Assembly: GCA_029862205.1 (NCBI GenBank)
Contig: JAOTXT010000006.1
Coordinates: forward strand, 1 to 64,000
Length of the DNA stretch: 64,000 bases
Direction of reading: 5' to 3'
DNA from: Paracoccaceae bacterium
Lineage (GTDB): Bacteria; Pseudomonadota; Alphaproteobacteria; Rhodobacterales; Rhodobacteraceae
Part shown: piece by piece, positions 10,277-19,289 of the stretch
Layout of the letters: each line of letters starts with the position of its first letter
Numbering within the stretch: the stretch's first letter is position 1
Notes under the pieces: generated by a model
What the model saw: only the letters and a program-made list of their open reading frames with translations
What the model was told of the DNA's origin: nothing
Databases searched by the model: none
Made by a program: the position numbers and the translations under genes

Positions 10277-11875
10277 CTAGCGGTCCTCCAGGACCATGTC
10301 TGCGCCCTTCTCGGCAACCATCAGCGTCGCGGCATTGGTGTTGGCCGACGGCATAGTCGGCATGATCGAGGCATCGATCACGCGCAGGCCAGGAACCCCG
10401 CGCACCCGCAGCCGGTCGTCGACGACCGCGTTCTCGTCGGCACCCATCCGGCAGGTCCCGATCGCATGAAAGACGGTGCTGCCGGTCGCGCGGATATGCG
10501 CCAAGATCTCGTCATCGGTCTCGCAGTCCGGCCCCGGCGACGTCTCGGAATGGCGAAACGGCTCCAGCGCGCGGGTGGCAAGCAAGCGGCGGCACCACCG
10601 AATACCAGCGACCGCGACCTGCCGATCGGTCTCTTCGGTCAGATAGTTCGGCTGGATGCGCGGCGGCTCGGCTGGATCGGCAGAGCGGGCGCGCACATGG
10701 CCGCGGCTCTCGGGCCGCATCTGCCAAAACCCCGCGGTCATGCCAGGAACGCGCTGCAATTCCCCGACGACGCCCTCGGTATAGCTCGCAGGCGTAAACA
10801 CCAGCTGCAATTCGGGTAGATCCAGGTCGGGTCGCGACCGGACGAACGCACCCACATGGGCAGGGCTGAAGGCCAGAAGACCGTTGCCCGACGCCGACCA
10901 TTTCGCGATCTCCCACCAGAGACGCATGCCGTGCGCGCGCTCGTTGAGGGTGATCGGTCTGCTCACCCGGTTGACCACCCGGGCAATGTAGTGATCCCGC
11001 AGCCCCTCGCCGACGCCGGCCAGGTCGTGGCGCACCGGGATGCCGATCTCGGCCAACAGGTCCGATGGCCCGATCCCAGAAATTTGCATGAGATGCGGCG
11101 AGCCAATGGCGCCGGCCGAAAGGATCACCTCGCGCCCCGCACTCACCGAATGCTCGGCGCCCCGGCGCCGGTAGCGAAGCCCGGTGACCCGTCGACCATC
11201 CATCTCCAGCCCCGTGACCAGCGCCCGGGTGATCAGCGTCAGATTGGCTCGCCCCAGAACCGGGCGAAGAAAACTTGACGCCGCGCTGGCGCGGCGCCCG
11301 TTCCTGATCGTGCGCTGGTAGTAGGCGACGCCCTCCTGCACGGCGCCATTGTAGTCCGGGTTTCTCGGCAGCCCCAGCTCGGCCGCGCCTTCGATGAAGG
11401 CCTCGCAGATTGGATGACGCTCGTGCACGTCCGAGACATGCTGCGGGCCACCGGCACCCCGGTAGGCATCCGCGCCTGCCGAACGGTCCTCCGAACGGCG
11501 GAAATAGGGCAGCACGTCGTCATAGGACCAGCCGCGATTGCCCAACTGCGCCCAGGTATCGAAGTCCCGGGCTTGACCACGCACATAGAGGTGCCCGTTG
11601 ATCGCGCTCGACCCGCCCAGAACCTTGCCGCGCGGAAAGAAGATTTCGCGCCCATCGATGCCCGGACCCGGCTCGGTGCTGAAGCACCAGTTGAAGCGCG
11701 GATCGTTGTAGGTCTTTACGAACCCGGCGGGCGCCCAGATATGGGGATGCCGATCGCCGCCCCCCGCCTCGATCAGCAGGACCGTGGTGCGTCCGTCGGC
11801 CGTCAACCGGTTCGCCAGAACGCATCCTGCCGACCCCGCGCCGACGATGATGTAGTCCCAGCGGGCGTCCGGCAT
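10277..11875 (-). CDS. GMC-family FAD oxidoreductase (choline/alcohol dehydrogenase-like)
   Basis: Flavin-dependent oxidation of an alcohol. The 532-residue length is normal for bacterial GMC proteins. The N-terminus WDYIIVGAGSAGCVLANRL is the FAD-binding fold, followed by the GMC signatures FPRGKVLGGSSAINGHLYVRG and LSAGAIGSPHLMQISGIGP. The C-terminal GTCRMGADENAVVDDRLRV and MPTMPSANTNAATLMVAEKGA close the active-site domain. Choline dehydrogenase (BetA) belongs here, but there is no betaine aldehyde dehydrogenase nearby, so the substrate is open. Its ATG directly abuts the stop of the solute-binding protein gene upstream, implying one transcript. Confidence 0.85.
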   Translation of the reverse strand: MPDARWDYIIVGAGSAGCVLANRLTADGRTTVLLIEAGGGDRHPHIWAPAGFVKTYNDPRFNWCFSTEPGPGIDGREIFFPRGKVLGGSSAINGHLYVRGQARDFDTWAQLGNRGWSYDDVLPYFRRSEDRSAGADAYRGAGGPQHVSDVHERHPICEAFIEGAAELGLPRNPDYNGAVQEGVAYYQRTIRNGRRASAASSFLRPVLGRANLTLITRALVTGLEMDGRRVTGLRYRRRGAEHSVSAGREVILSAGAIGSPHLMQISGIGPSDLLAEIGIPVRHDLAGVGEGLRDHYIARVVNRVSRPITLNERAHGMRLWWEIAKWSASGNGLLAFSPAHVGAFVRSRPDLDLPELQLVFTPASYTEGVVGELQRVPGMTAGFWQMRPESRGHVRARSADPAEPPRIQPNYLTEETDRQVAVAGIRWCRRLLATRALEPFRHSETSPGPDCETDDEILAHIRATGSTVFHAIGTCRMGADENAVVDDRLRVRGVPGLRVIDASIMPTMPSANTNAATLMVAEKGADMVLEDR

Positions 11876-13735
11876 CTAGTCCGCGGCCTCGCGCCACCAG
11901 ACCTCGGGCCGCCAGCCATAGAGCGCGTCGCGGTCCGGTTTGGCGAATTCCTTCTGCCAGGCGATTCGGTCGGTCGGCAGATAGCCGAAGGGAATCACGT
12001 AGATCCCGGCGCTCAAAATCCGGTCGAGCGCCCGCACTGCGGCGGCGAAATCCTCGCGGTTCTCCGATTCCAGCATTGTGCCGATCATCGCCTCGACCGC
12101 CGGATCGGCGACCCCCATATAGTTGCGTGTCCCCGGCTCCTCGCGCCCACGCGCCCCGAAATATAGCCGCTGCTCCACGCCCGGACTAAGCGACAGAAAC
12201 CACCGGTTGACGGTCATGTCGAAATCGTAGTCGCGACGCCGGGCGACGTATTGCGCGTTGTCGACCCGGCGGACCCGCAGCTCGACCCCAAGTCGGGTCA
12301 GGGCCTCGCTCCAGAACTCGGCCAGTGTCGCTTCCTCGGTCGTCGCGACCAAAACCTCGACGCTGAAGGGCGCACCCTCGGCGTTTCTCCGGATCCGGCC
12401 ATCAACCTTCCAGCCGGCCGCGTCCAACAGCTTCGCTGCGGCCCTCAAATTGCGCCGGTCCCGTCCCGAGCCATCACTTTCCGGCGGCCGCCAGCCGGTC
12501 TCTAGCGTCCCTTCCGGCAGGTTCCCGGCAAAGGGCGCCAGCAGCTCCGCCTCGCGCCCTTCGGCCGGCCCAGCGAAGCCCAGATCGGAATTGTCGTAAT
12601 AACTTTCGATCCGCAGATATTGACTGCGAAACATCCTCTGGTTGACCCATTCCCAGTCGAAACTGAGCGCCAAGGCCTGGCGAATCCGGCGATCGGCGAA
12701 AAGCGGGCGCCGCGTGTTGAAGACAAATCCGTGCATTCCCGTGGGCCTGCCATGGGCGGCCTCGCCCTTCAGAATCCGCCCTTCGGTCGCGGCGGGAAAA
12801 TCGTATCCCTCGGCCCAGCGCACCGGATCGGTTTCGCGGAAAACGGACACGTCACCCGTCTTAACAGATGCCCATAACGCATCGGAATTACGGTAGTATT
12901 CGTATTTGATTTCGTCGAAATTCAGCAAGCCCCGATTGACCCCCAATTCGCGCCCCCAATAGTTCGGATCGCGCCGGAAAGAAATGAACCGCCCGGGCTC
13001 GAACTGGTTGACCACGTAAGGCCCGGTGCCGATCAACGGATCGAGGGACGAGTCCGCGAAGTCGCGTTCGGCCCACTGATCCTTCTTAAGGATCGGCCGC
13101 AGCCCCATGATCAGCGGCAGCTCACGATTGGGCTCGGCGAAACTGATCCTGAGGCTGCGCTCGCCAGTCTTCTCGACCCCATTCACGGCCTTCCAAGTAT
13201 TGCGGTAGACCGGGTGGCCTTTGGTCGCGACTGTCTCCAGTGACCAAATCACATCCTCGACCGTGACCTGCGCTCCATCCGAGAACCGCGCCTCGGGCCG
13301 CAGCGTGAACTCGACCCAGGACCGGTCCTCCGGTGTCTCAACCGATTCCGCCAAGAGCCCGTAAAGCGTGAAGGGCTCGTCCCAGCTCCGCGCCATCAAG
13401 GTTTCGATTGTATGCGCGCGAACGCCCCATGGCGCCCGGCCCTTCAGCAGATACGGATTCAGGCTGTCGAAGCCGCCGGTCTCGCCATAGACGACCGTTC
13501 CGCCCTGAGGCGCGTCCGGGTTCGCATAGGGCAGATGGGTGAAACCGGGCGGCAAGGCGGGCACGCCATGCATCGCAATTCCGTGCTGCGGCTGGGCCAG
13601 CGATTGAGGCGCGAGTAAGCAAAAGACAAGCGCCACCAGAACAGTTGCCGGAATACACCAGAATCTTCCCCAAATCCCGCTTGCAGGACAGTGAGTTAAA
13701 AGGGACTTGCCGCTACGGCGGCAATCTCGTATCAT
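11876..13735 (-). CDS. Extracellular solute-binding protein, family 5 (YejA-like)
   Basis: Periplasmic substrate receptor of a peptide/opine/nickel-type ABC importer. The open frame extends further upstream, but that part would read through the terminator hairpin at 13791-13819, so the ATG at 13735 is preferred (619 residues). It gives a long n-region and a hydrophobic core (VLVALVFCLLAPQSLAQ, about residues 29-45), a plausible signal peptide. The family 5 body includes FSDGAQVTVEDVIWSLETV and LIGTGPYVVNQFEPGRFISFRRDPNYWG; the overall pattern is nearest YejA. No permease or ATPase genes are adjacent: the next gene is the GMC oxidoreductase, which is unusual. Confidence 0.85.
   Translation of the reverse strand: MIRDCRRSGKSLLTHCPASGIWGRFWCIPATVLVALVFCLLAPQSLAQPQHGIAMHGVPALPPGFTHLPYANPDAPQGGTVVYGETGGFDSLNPYLLKGRAPWGVRAHTIETLMARSWDEPFTLYGLLAESVETPEDRSWVEFTLRPEARFSDGAQVTVEDVIWSLETVATKGHPVYRNTWKAVNGVEKTGERSLRISFAEPNRELPLIMGLRPILKKDQWAERDFADSSLDPLIGTGPYVVNQFEPGRFISFRRDPNYWGRELGVNRGLLNFDEIKYEYYRNSDALWASVKTGDVSVFRETDPVRWAEGYDFPAATEGRILKGEAAHGRPTGMHGFVFNTRRPLFADRRIRQALALSFDWEWVNQRMFRSQYLRIESYYDNSDLGFAGPAEGREAELLAPFAGNLPEGTLETGWRPPESDGSGRDRRNLRAAAKLLDAAGWKVDGRIRRNAEGAPFSVEVLVATTEEATLAEFWSEALTRLGVELRVRRVDNAQYVARRRDYDFDMTVNRWFLSLSPGVEQRLYFGARGREEPGTRNYMGVADPAVEAMIGTMLESENREDFAAAVRALDRILSAGIYVIPFGYLPTDRIAWQKEFAKPDRDALYGWRPEVWWREAAD
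13707..13735 (+). promoter_or_regulatory. Predicted promoter of the small RNA candidate
   Basis: TTGCCG (13707-13712), a 17-base spacer and TATCAT (13730-13735). It fires rightward, away from the solute-binding protein gene. The -10 box overlaps that gene's ATG on the other strand. Confidence 0.5.
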
Positions 13736-13741
13736 GACTTC

Positions 13742-13820
13742 ACTGCTCGATAGGTTTCTTGCCTGTATGAAACCTGCCTCAACACCTAAAGCGCCTCCTT
13801 CGGGAGGCGCCTTTTTTTTG
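13742..13820 (+). ncRNA. Candidate small RNA of about 78 nt
   Basis: No open frame explains this stretch, yet it has the parts of a small RNA gene in the right order. A sigma-70-like promoter (13707-13735) is followed by a predicted start near 13742 and a first hairpin, AGGTTTC (13752-13758) pairing with GAAACCT (13769-13775) around a 10-base loop. A single-stranded linker follows, then the terminator hairpin and T8 tract. It is antisense to the leader of the solute-binding protein mRNA and lies upstream of bdhA, so it could act in cis, in trans or as a bdhA leader. I cannot match it to a named family. Confidence 0.5.
13791..13819 (+). terminator. Strong Rho-independent terminator
   Basis: GCGCCTCC and GGAGGCGC form a perfect 8-bp stem around TTCG (13791-13810), followed by C and eight T. 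It points rightward, although no protein-coding gene reads into it from the left. Confidence 0.85.
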
Positions 13821-13833
13821 CCTATTCGATCCA

Positions 13834-13861
13834 TTGCTGCGGCCTGCTCTCGTTCTATTTC
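13834..13861 (+). promoter_or_regulatory. Possible bdhA promoter
   Basis: TTGCTG (13834-13839), a 16-base spacer and TATTTC (13856-13861), located between the terminator and bdhA. The match is moderate. Confidence 0.35.
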
Positions 13862-13930
13862 CCGGATCATTACCGCAGTTCCGCGCCCCGTTCCATCGCC
13901 ATCGCGGGCGCCACCGAAAGCGAGGCAAGA

Positions 13931-14716
13931 ATGTCAGTCAAAGACAAGGTCGCCGTCATCACCGGGTCCACCTCCGGGATCGGCCTCGGGATCGCCCAGG
14001 GTCTGGCCGAACGCGGCGCACGGGTGGTGCTGAATTCCTACTCGGACAAGGACGAAGATCACGCGATCGCCAGCGAGATCGCGGCCAAGACCAGCGCCCA
14101 GGCGCGCTATATCCAGGCCGACATGTCCGATGCCGAGGCCTGCCGCGTGCTGATCGAAAAAGCGGCCGAGGCTTTTGGCAGCGTCGACATCCTGGTGAAC
14201 AACGCAGGCATCCAGTTCGTCTCGAAGATCGAGGACTTCCCCACCGCCCGGTGGGACGCGATCATCGCGATCAATCTATCGTCGGCCTTCCACACCACCG
14301 CGGCCGCCCTGCCACTGATGCGCAGGGCCGGCTGGGGCCGGATGGTCAACATCTCGTCCGCCCACGGTCTGTCCGCCTCGCCCTTCAAGTCGGCTTATGT
14401 CGCTGCAAAGCACGGCGTGATCGGGCTCACGAAAGTCGTCGCGCTCGAGACCGCGGAAGAGCCGATCACCTGCAACGCAGTCTGCCCCGGCTACGTGCTG
14501 ACGCCGCTTGTCGAAGACCAGATTCCGGAACAGATGAAGGCCCGCAACATGGACCGAGAGACGGTGATCCGCGAGGTCATGCTCGAACGCCAGCCCAGCC
14601 GCGAATTCGCGACCGTCGAGCAGCTCGGCGGCACGGTCGCCTTCCTCTGCTCCGATGACGCGGCCCAGATCACCGGCACCGCGATCTCGGTCGACGGAGG
14701 CTGGACGGCGACCTGA
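13931..14716 (+). CDS. bdhA: 3-hydroxybutyrate dehydrogenase
   Basis: NAD-dependent interconversion of (R)-3-hydroxybutyrate and acetoacetate, used in breakdown of polyhydroxybutyrate. Short-chain dehydrogenase of 261 residues with cofactor motif TGSTSGIG, NNAG near residue 91, Ser in NISSAHG and the Tyr-x3-Lys of SAYVAAKHG. The segment CNAVCPGYVLTPLVEDQIPEQ and the VDGGWTA ending are those of bacterial D-beta-hydroxybutyrate dehydrogenases. Its TGA shares a base with the ATG of the patatin gene; this pair is common in PHB-storing alphaproteobacteria. Confidence 0.93.
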   Translation: MSVKDKVAVITGSTSGIGLGIAQGLAERGARVVLNSYSDKDEDHAIASEIAAKTSAQARYIQADMSDAEACRVLIEKAAEAFGSVDILVNNAGIQFVSKIEDFPTARWDAIIAINLSSAFHTTAAALPLMRRAGWGRMVNISSAHGLSASPFKSAYVAAKHGVIGLTKVVALETAEEPITCNAVCPGYVLTPLVEDQIPEQMKARNMDRETVIREVMLERQPSREFATVEQLGGTVAFLCSDDAAQITGTAISVDGGWTAT

Positions 14717-15771
14717 TGGCTACACGCGGGAAACGGCCCAGCGCCAAGAAGGCGATCAACCTGGCGTTGCAAGGCGGCGGTGCCCATGGCGCGTTCACCT
14801 GGGGCGTGCTCGACCGGCTGCTGGACGAAGACCGGCTCGAGATCAACGGAATTTCGGGCACCTCGGCCGGCGCCATGAACGCCGCCATGTTCAAGACCGG
14901 CATCGTCCACGGCGGACGAGACGGCGCGCGCGATCACCTCGACCGTTTCTGGGGCAGCATCCGCGACCAGGCCCAGGCCCATGCAAACCCGGTGGGCGAC
15001 TGGCTGCGCCTGTTCTCGGACGAGGCGGCCAACATGGTCGAGGCGCTCTACGACAATCACCGCCACTTCGTGCAAGACACGTTAATGCGGAGCCTCTCGC
15101 CCTATGAATGGAACCCGCTCGACCTCAATCCACTGCGCGACCTCCTGGAAAGCTTGATCGATTTCGACATTGTCTGCATGGATTGCGCGCCGCATCTCTT
15201 CGTCGGCGCCACCAATGTGCGCAGTGGCAAGATCAGAATCTTCAGTGGCCAGGAGATTTCGACGGACGCCATCTTGGCCTCGGCCTGCCTGCCGTTCCTG
15301 TTCCGCGCGATCGAGATCGGCGGCGAGGCCTATTGGGATGGCGGCTATATGGGCAATCCGGCCCTCTTTCCACTATTCAATCTTGAGGGATCGCGTGACA
15401 TCGTGATCGTCGTGGTCAACCCGATCGAGCGTGTGGAGGTTCCGCGCAGCGCACGAGACATTCTGAACCGGATCAACGAAATCTCGTTCAACTCGTCACT
15501 GCTGCGCGAGTTGCGGGCGATCAGCTTCGTGCGCCGCCTGATTGTCGAGGGAAAGATCGGCAAGGGTCAGATGCGCGATGTGTTGATCCACGCGGTCCGC
15601 GATGACATGGCAATGGCGCGCCTCAGCGTCTCGAGCAAGATCAATCCGGATCCCGAGCTACTGCTGAGGCTCAAGGAACGCGGCCGCGCGGCGGCGGGCC
15701 ATTTCCTGACCCAGAACTGGGGCAAGCTGGGGCAGGAAAGCTCGGTCGACCTTCGGGCGATGTTCGACTAG
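14716..15771 (+). CDS. Patatin-like phospholipase family protein
   Basis: Serine lipid hydrolase with a Ser-Asp dyad. The oxyanion motif QGGGAHGAFTWG lies at about residues 19-30, the nucleophile elbow is Gly48-Thr-Ser50-Ala-Gly52, and the catalytic Asp208 is in YWDGGYMGNP. The 351-residue length fits bacterial patatins. Overlap with bdhA (TGATG) suggests co-expression and a role near the PHB granule or short-chain ester turnover, as is known for similar pairs; the actual substrate is inferred only. Confidence 0.88.
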   Translation: MATRGKRPSAKKAINLALQGGGAHGAFTWGVLDRLLDEDRLEINGISGTSAGAMNAAMFKTGIVHGGRDGARDHLDRFWGSIRDQAQAHANPVGDWLRLFSDEAANMVEALYDNHRHFVQDTLMRSLSPYEWNPLDLNPLRDLLESLIDFDIVCMDCAPHLFVGATNVRSGKIRIFSGQEISTDAILASACLPFLFRAIEIGGEAYWDGGYMGNPALFPLFNLEGSRDIVIVVVNPIERVEVPRSARDILNRINEISFNSSLLRELRAISFVRRLIVEGKIGKGQMRDVLIHAVRDDMAMARLSVSSKINPDPELLLRLKERGRAAAGHFLTQNWGKLGQESSVDLRAMFD

Positions 15772-15819
15772 GACTTGAGCCTACGCCCGGCAACCGGGCG
15801 CGATTCGAGACGGGATGCC

Positions 15820-16296
15820 ATGTTCAACGTCCTGGTCCTATGTACCGGAAATTCCGCCCGGTCGATTCTGGGCGAGGCGGTTTTCAACCGCGATGGCGGC
15901 GAGTGGATCAGGGCGTATTCGGCAGGCTCGAACCCCACAGGTGCTGTGCATCCCGAGGCGCTACGATTGCTGGCCTCGAAGGGCATGCGCACCCGCGGCT
16001 ACCGCTCGAAGAGTTGGGCGGAATTTGCCGGCAACGGAGCGCCTGTGATGGACCTTGTCGTTACGGTCTGCGACACGGCAGCCGGAGAGGTCTGTCCGGT
16101 TTGGCCCGGCGCGCCATTGAGCTGTCATTGGGGTATCGACGATCCCGCCAGCGCGCCACCGGATCAGATCGCGCTTGCCTTCCAGATCGCCTATCACCAG
16201 CTCTCGTCGCGCATTAACGCGTTCCTTGCCCTGCCCTTCGAAAGCCTGGACGGCGCCATGTTGCAGGCGCGGCTCGACGAAATTGGTCGGACCTGA
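15820..16296 (+). CDS. ArsC-like arsenate reductase / low-molecular-weight phosphatase
   Basis: Thioredoxin-linked type of arsenate reductase fold. The ATG at 15820 gives 158 residues, with GAGACGGGA upstream. The P-loop is Cys8-Thr-Gly-Asn-Ser-Ala-Arg14. Two more cysteines, Cys84 and Cys92 in VTVCDTAAGEVCPVWPG, occupy the places of the relay cysteines, and CHWGIDDPA is the usual ArsC signature. The relay spacing is one residue longer than I recall for staphylococcal ArsC. No arsR, acr3 or arsB gene is adjacent, so it stands alone. A GC-rich hairpin at 15784-15800 lies just before it. Confidence 0.8.
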   Translation: MFNVLVLCTGNSARSILGEAVFNRDGGEWIRAYSAGSNPTGAVHPEALRLLASKGMRTRGYRSKSWAEFAGNGAPVMDLVVTVCDTAAGEVCPVWPGAPLSCHWGIDDPASAPPDQIALAFQIAYHQLSSRINAFLALPFESLDGAMLQARLDEIGRT

Positions 16297-16358
16297 GCCC
16301 TAACGCCAAGTTCCGCCAACCCTTTCCCTGGCGGCCCGCGCGGACTAAATTACCCATC

Positions 16359-17036
16359 ATGGTAGCGCTCGACATCATCTCCGACCCGATCTGTCCCTGG
16401 TGCTATATCGGCAAGGCCCGGCTCGATCAGGCCATCACCGAGGCGGGCCGCGACCCGTTCGACGTCTCATGGCGGATCTTTCAGCTCAATCCGCAGATGC
16501 CAGCGGAAGGAATGGACCGGACGGCGTATCTGGAAGCGAAATTCGGCGGCCCGGACGGGGCCGAGCGGGTTTATTCTCATGTGCGCGCCACCGCCGCCGA
16601 AACCGGGCTGGAGCTCGATTTCGACGGCATCAAGCGCACGCCAAACACTCTCGACGCTCATCGGCTGATCCGCTGGGCACGGACGACCGGCAACCAATCG
16701 GCAGTCGTGCAGCAACTGTTCAGGCGTTATTTCGAGGAGGGTCAGGACATCTCCGACCATCAGGTGCTGCTGGACGTAGCGGAATCCGCCGGCATGGAAC
16801 GCCCAGTGGTCGAGCGTCTGCTCCAGGGCGACGTGGACCGCGAGATGCTGCAAGAGGAAGAGGAAGCCGCCCGGAGCATGGGCGTCACTGGCGTTCCGTG
16901 CTTTGTGATCGGCGGGCGCTACGTTCTGCAGGGTGCCCAGGACGTGGCGACCTGGACGAAGGTCATCGCCGAGATCAGCGAAGCGATCTCCAAGCAGTCT
17001 GCACCCGAGGAGGCCACCACCGGATCCACCCCATGA
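16359..17036 (+). CDS. DsbA-family thiol oxidoreductase (FrnE-like)
   Basis: Cytoplasmic thioredoxin-fold oxidoreductase related to FrnE and 2-hydroxychromene-2-carboxylate isomerase. It has 225 residues, no signal peptide, and the active site Cys12-Pro-Trp-Cys15 in ISDPICPWCYIGKARL. The helical insert contains IKRTPNTLDAHRLIRWA, typical of this branch, and the cis-Pro loop is GVTGVPCFVIGGRY. The CPWC motif favours a redox or chaperone role over isomerase activity. Its stop overlaps the next gene (ATGA). Confidence 0.87.
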   Translation: MVALDIISDPICPWCYIGKARLDQAITEAGRDPFDVSWRIFQLNPQMPAEGMDRTAYLEAKFGGPDGAERVYSHVRATAAETGLELDFDGIKRTPNTLDAHRLIRWARTTGNQSAVVQQLFRRYFEEGQDISDHQVLLDVAESAGMERPVVERLLQGDVDREMLQEEEEAARSMGVTGVPCFVIGGRYVLQGAQDVATWTKVIAEISEAISKQSAPEEATTGSTP

Positions 17037-17524
17037 ATATGCTGATCGAAACCCTGCAGCAGGCCAGCGCCAACCCCTATTCCTGGGGCATCGTTGCCCT
17101 GATCGCCATGGTTGCCGTGATCAGCCTGATCAAGTTCCGCACCTGCCCCTATCTCCACCACACCAAGGAGATCTCGCCGAGCGAGTCCCAATCTCAGGTC
17201 GACCAGCCGTTCGTCGCCGGCCCGCGCTTCGTGATCGTGATGCTGGCGGGGATCGCGGCGATCCTGACCGGCCTCAGTATGGTCTCGCAGCAAGTGAACC
17301 CGCTGCTGGCACTGCTTCTGATCGTACTCGGAATCTTCGCGGTACAGATCGAGCCCGCCATGCTGAGAATCCGCGAATCCGTTGCCCGGCTGGTCGCCGC
17401 CCAAGTTCAAGGCCCCGATCAGGTCGCGGCCGCCGAGGAACGGCTGCGCTACGCCCATATCTGGCTGGTGACCGCGAATATCACGATCCTTTGTTGCGTC
17501 GTCCTGGCCCTATTGGCTTTCTAG
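17033..17524 (+). CDS. Small membrane protein of unknown function
   Basis: Not recognised. It has 163 residues with an ATGA overlap to the FrnE-like gene. One helix sits near the N-terminus (residues 20-34, IVALIAMVAVISLI), two more at about 65-105, and a last at the C-terminus. A Cys in the first loop (FRTCPYLHH) and a helical, Gln/Ala-rich cytoplasmic stretch (about 115-140) are the only other marks. Translational coupling suggests joint expression with the thiol oxidoreductase. Confidence 0.65.
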   Translation: MNMLIETLQQASANPYSWGIVALIAMVAVISLIKFRTCPYLHHTKEISPSESQSQVDQPFVAGPRFVIVMLAGIAAILTGLSMVSQQVNPLLALLLIVLGIFAVQIEPAMLRIRESVARLVAAQVQGPDQVAAAEERLRYAHIWLVTANITILCCVVLALLAF

Positions 17525-17605
17525 CCGCACGGCCAAACCCAATCGCATTGCAGGCCCGACCCACTGGCAGATAGAAACGGTGTCGAGAGAAACGCCCGGA
17601 ATCCG

Positions 17606-19258
17606 ATGCTTGGATCGATGCGATTTTTGGGAGCGCTGAACGCCAGATTGCTCGGCTGTCTCCTATTGATCGATCCCGCTGCGGTGATCACCAGAGTATT
17701 GGCGGCGAACGCGACCGGTGCCCCCAGCGGTCTCAACCTCGCGGTCGCTCTGCCCATATCGTTGCTGGCTCTACTCGGTGCGCTTGTGCTGATCAGCCCG
17801 CGCCTGACGCAGCGCTTTCTACGCCGGCGGGACAGTTTTCCAGGCCGTTTCGCCTTTGGGTTGGCAGCCGTCGCCGCGGGGGCCCTCACTTTGGCTCCCC
17901 TGCCCCTCATGGTCAGGCTGCTCGACCCGAGCTCCGCATATCTCGCAAACCCGCTGGGAATCGCGGCAATGGTCCTGGCGGTGGCCTTCTTCCTCCTTTT
18001 CATCGCCCCGGGTTCCTATGCGCGTGACCTTGCGATCCGGGCCGACCCCCAAGGCAGTGCCGCGGTTGAAGGTCTCGAACTGGCAAATCGGACCAAAGGC
18101 GAGTTTGTCACCGACGTCCTCGGCGCTCTGACCGCACGTATGATTGCGGTCATCATCCTTATCCATCCGGTCATGTACATCTATTCGAGCGTCTCGGGCA
18201 CCGCGCCGTCAAACCCGTTGGTGCTCGTCGGCGCGCTGATCAACGCCGTCGTCGGCCTTTGTTTTCTCATCCCCAGCGTCACAACGCGGCTCTTTGAACC
18301 ATCGCCAAGCGCGTTCAACCGTTTCCTGTTCGGCGCGGCCGCCTTCTTCGCTGTGGCGATAACCCTCGGCATCTCCGGCCTCGCAATCATCGTCCCGACA
18401 TCCGGCGATATGCGTGAGGCGCTGACGGATGGATTGGGTTTGCTTTTTCAGCTTCCCCTGCTGCTGTTCGTGATCTTGTTCCTGGTCCCAGGCCACTACA
18501 CGAAGCGCCTGGCCCGCCGGGCACGACTGCGAGAGCAGGCCACTGCCGAAGGCGATTACACACGCCTGGTTGAACTCGACGAGCGCGAGGAAGCCGGGGC
18601 CGACTGGGACAAGCGGCTTCAGGCCTATCGTCTGCAACATGCTGGCGCCGCCGTTGCCGCAAGCGAACCGGCCGAACCCCTAGACGGGGCCGCGCACCCA
18701 ATCCTCCTTCGCCTCATGTTCGGGCTGGGCGTGACCGTGATCGCCGGCGTGGGCTTTCTGTCGTTCTATGGCTGGCGCATCGCACAATTCGTCCCGACGG
18801 CGGAATTGGCCGCGCTGGCGCCGGACCTGCGCGTTCCGATGCTCATCGCGATGGCCGCGATGGGCGGGCTTTGCGCGATTGCAACCGGCACGCGGCGCCA
18901 AGGCGTGATCCAATCGGTCTGGATCCGCTTTCCAGTCATGGTGGCCGTCGCCTTGGGTCTGGGCGCGGTGGGGTCGCAGGTCTTCCTGACCAAGGGGCTG
19001 CCCGGCGCCCTCAGCCTGCTGTCTGCGGGCCCGGCAGACCAAACCACCGTCACGGTCTCCGGCATCGGCCGAGACCGCGTGCGCCGTGGCTGCGACTATA
19101 CGCTATTCGCCCGTGGTCTCGACTATATCGGCCCGAAGAGCGTGATGCTTTGCGAGGTCGGAGAGCGGGTCTTCCGCTCGGTCCGCGTCGGCGACACGAT
19201 CACGCTCCACGGGTTCAAAACCCCTTACGGCTTCCGCTACGACCGGGTGACGCGCTAG
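17606..19258 (+). CDS. Polytopic membrane protein with an internal duplication, function unknown
   Basis: Not recognised. The 550-residue protein has about eleven membrane helices and a soluble C-terminal domain (about 475-550). Two similar halves are visible. Residues about 10-147 ([50 protein letters not shown]) match residues about 174-308 ([49 protein letters not shown]) in order. A charged linker (305-355) leads to further helices and then a beta-rich tail ending in [19 protein letters not shown]. It has its own 81-base upstream gap without a clear promoter. The halves may form a pseudo-symmetric transporter-like core, which is inference. Confidence 0.75.
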   Translation: MLGSMRFLGALNARLLGCLLLIDPAAVITRVLAANATGAPSGLNLAVALPISLLALLGALVLISPRLTQRFLRRRDSFPGRFAFGLAAVAAGALTLAPLPLMVRLLDPSSAYLANPLGIAAMVLAVAFFLLFIAPGSYARDLAIRADPQGSAAVEGLELANRTKGEFVTDVLGALTARMIAVIILIHPVMYIYSSVSGTAPSNPLVLVGALINAVVGLCFLIPSVTTRLFEPSPSAFNRFLFGAAAFFAVAITLGISGLAIIVPTSGDMREALTDGLGLLFQLPLLLFVILFLVPGHYTKRLARRARLREQATAEGDYTRLVELDEREEAGADWDKRLQAYRLQHAGAAVAASEPAEPLDGAAHPILLRLMFGLGVTVIAGVGFLSFYGWRIAQFVPTAELAALAPDLRVPMLIAMAAMGGLCAIATGTRRQGVIQSVWIRFPVMVAVALGLGAVGSQVFLTKGLPGALSLLSAGPADQTTVTVSGIGRDRVRRGCDYTLFARGLDYIGPKSVMLCEVGERVFRSVRVGDTITLHGFKTPYGFRYDRVTR

Positions 19259-19289
19259 GCTGCCGGTTCCGAAGCAGGGAATCCGCGAA

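Noticed and set aside
15820-16296. Arsenic resistance operon
   Set aside because: Only an ArsC-like gene is present; no ArsR, efflux pump or ArsH gene flanks it.
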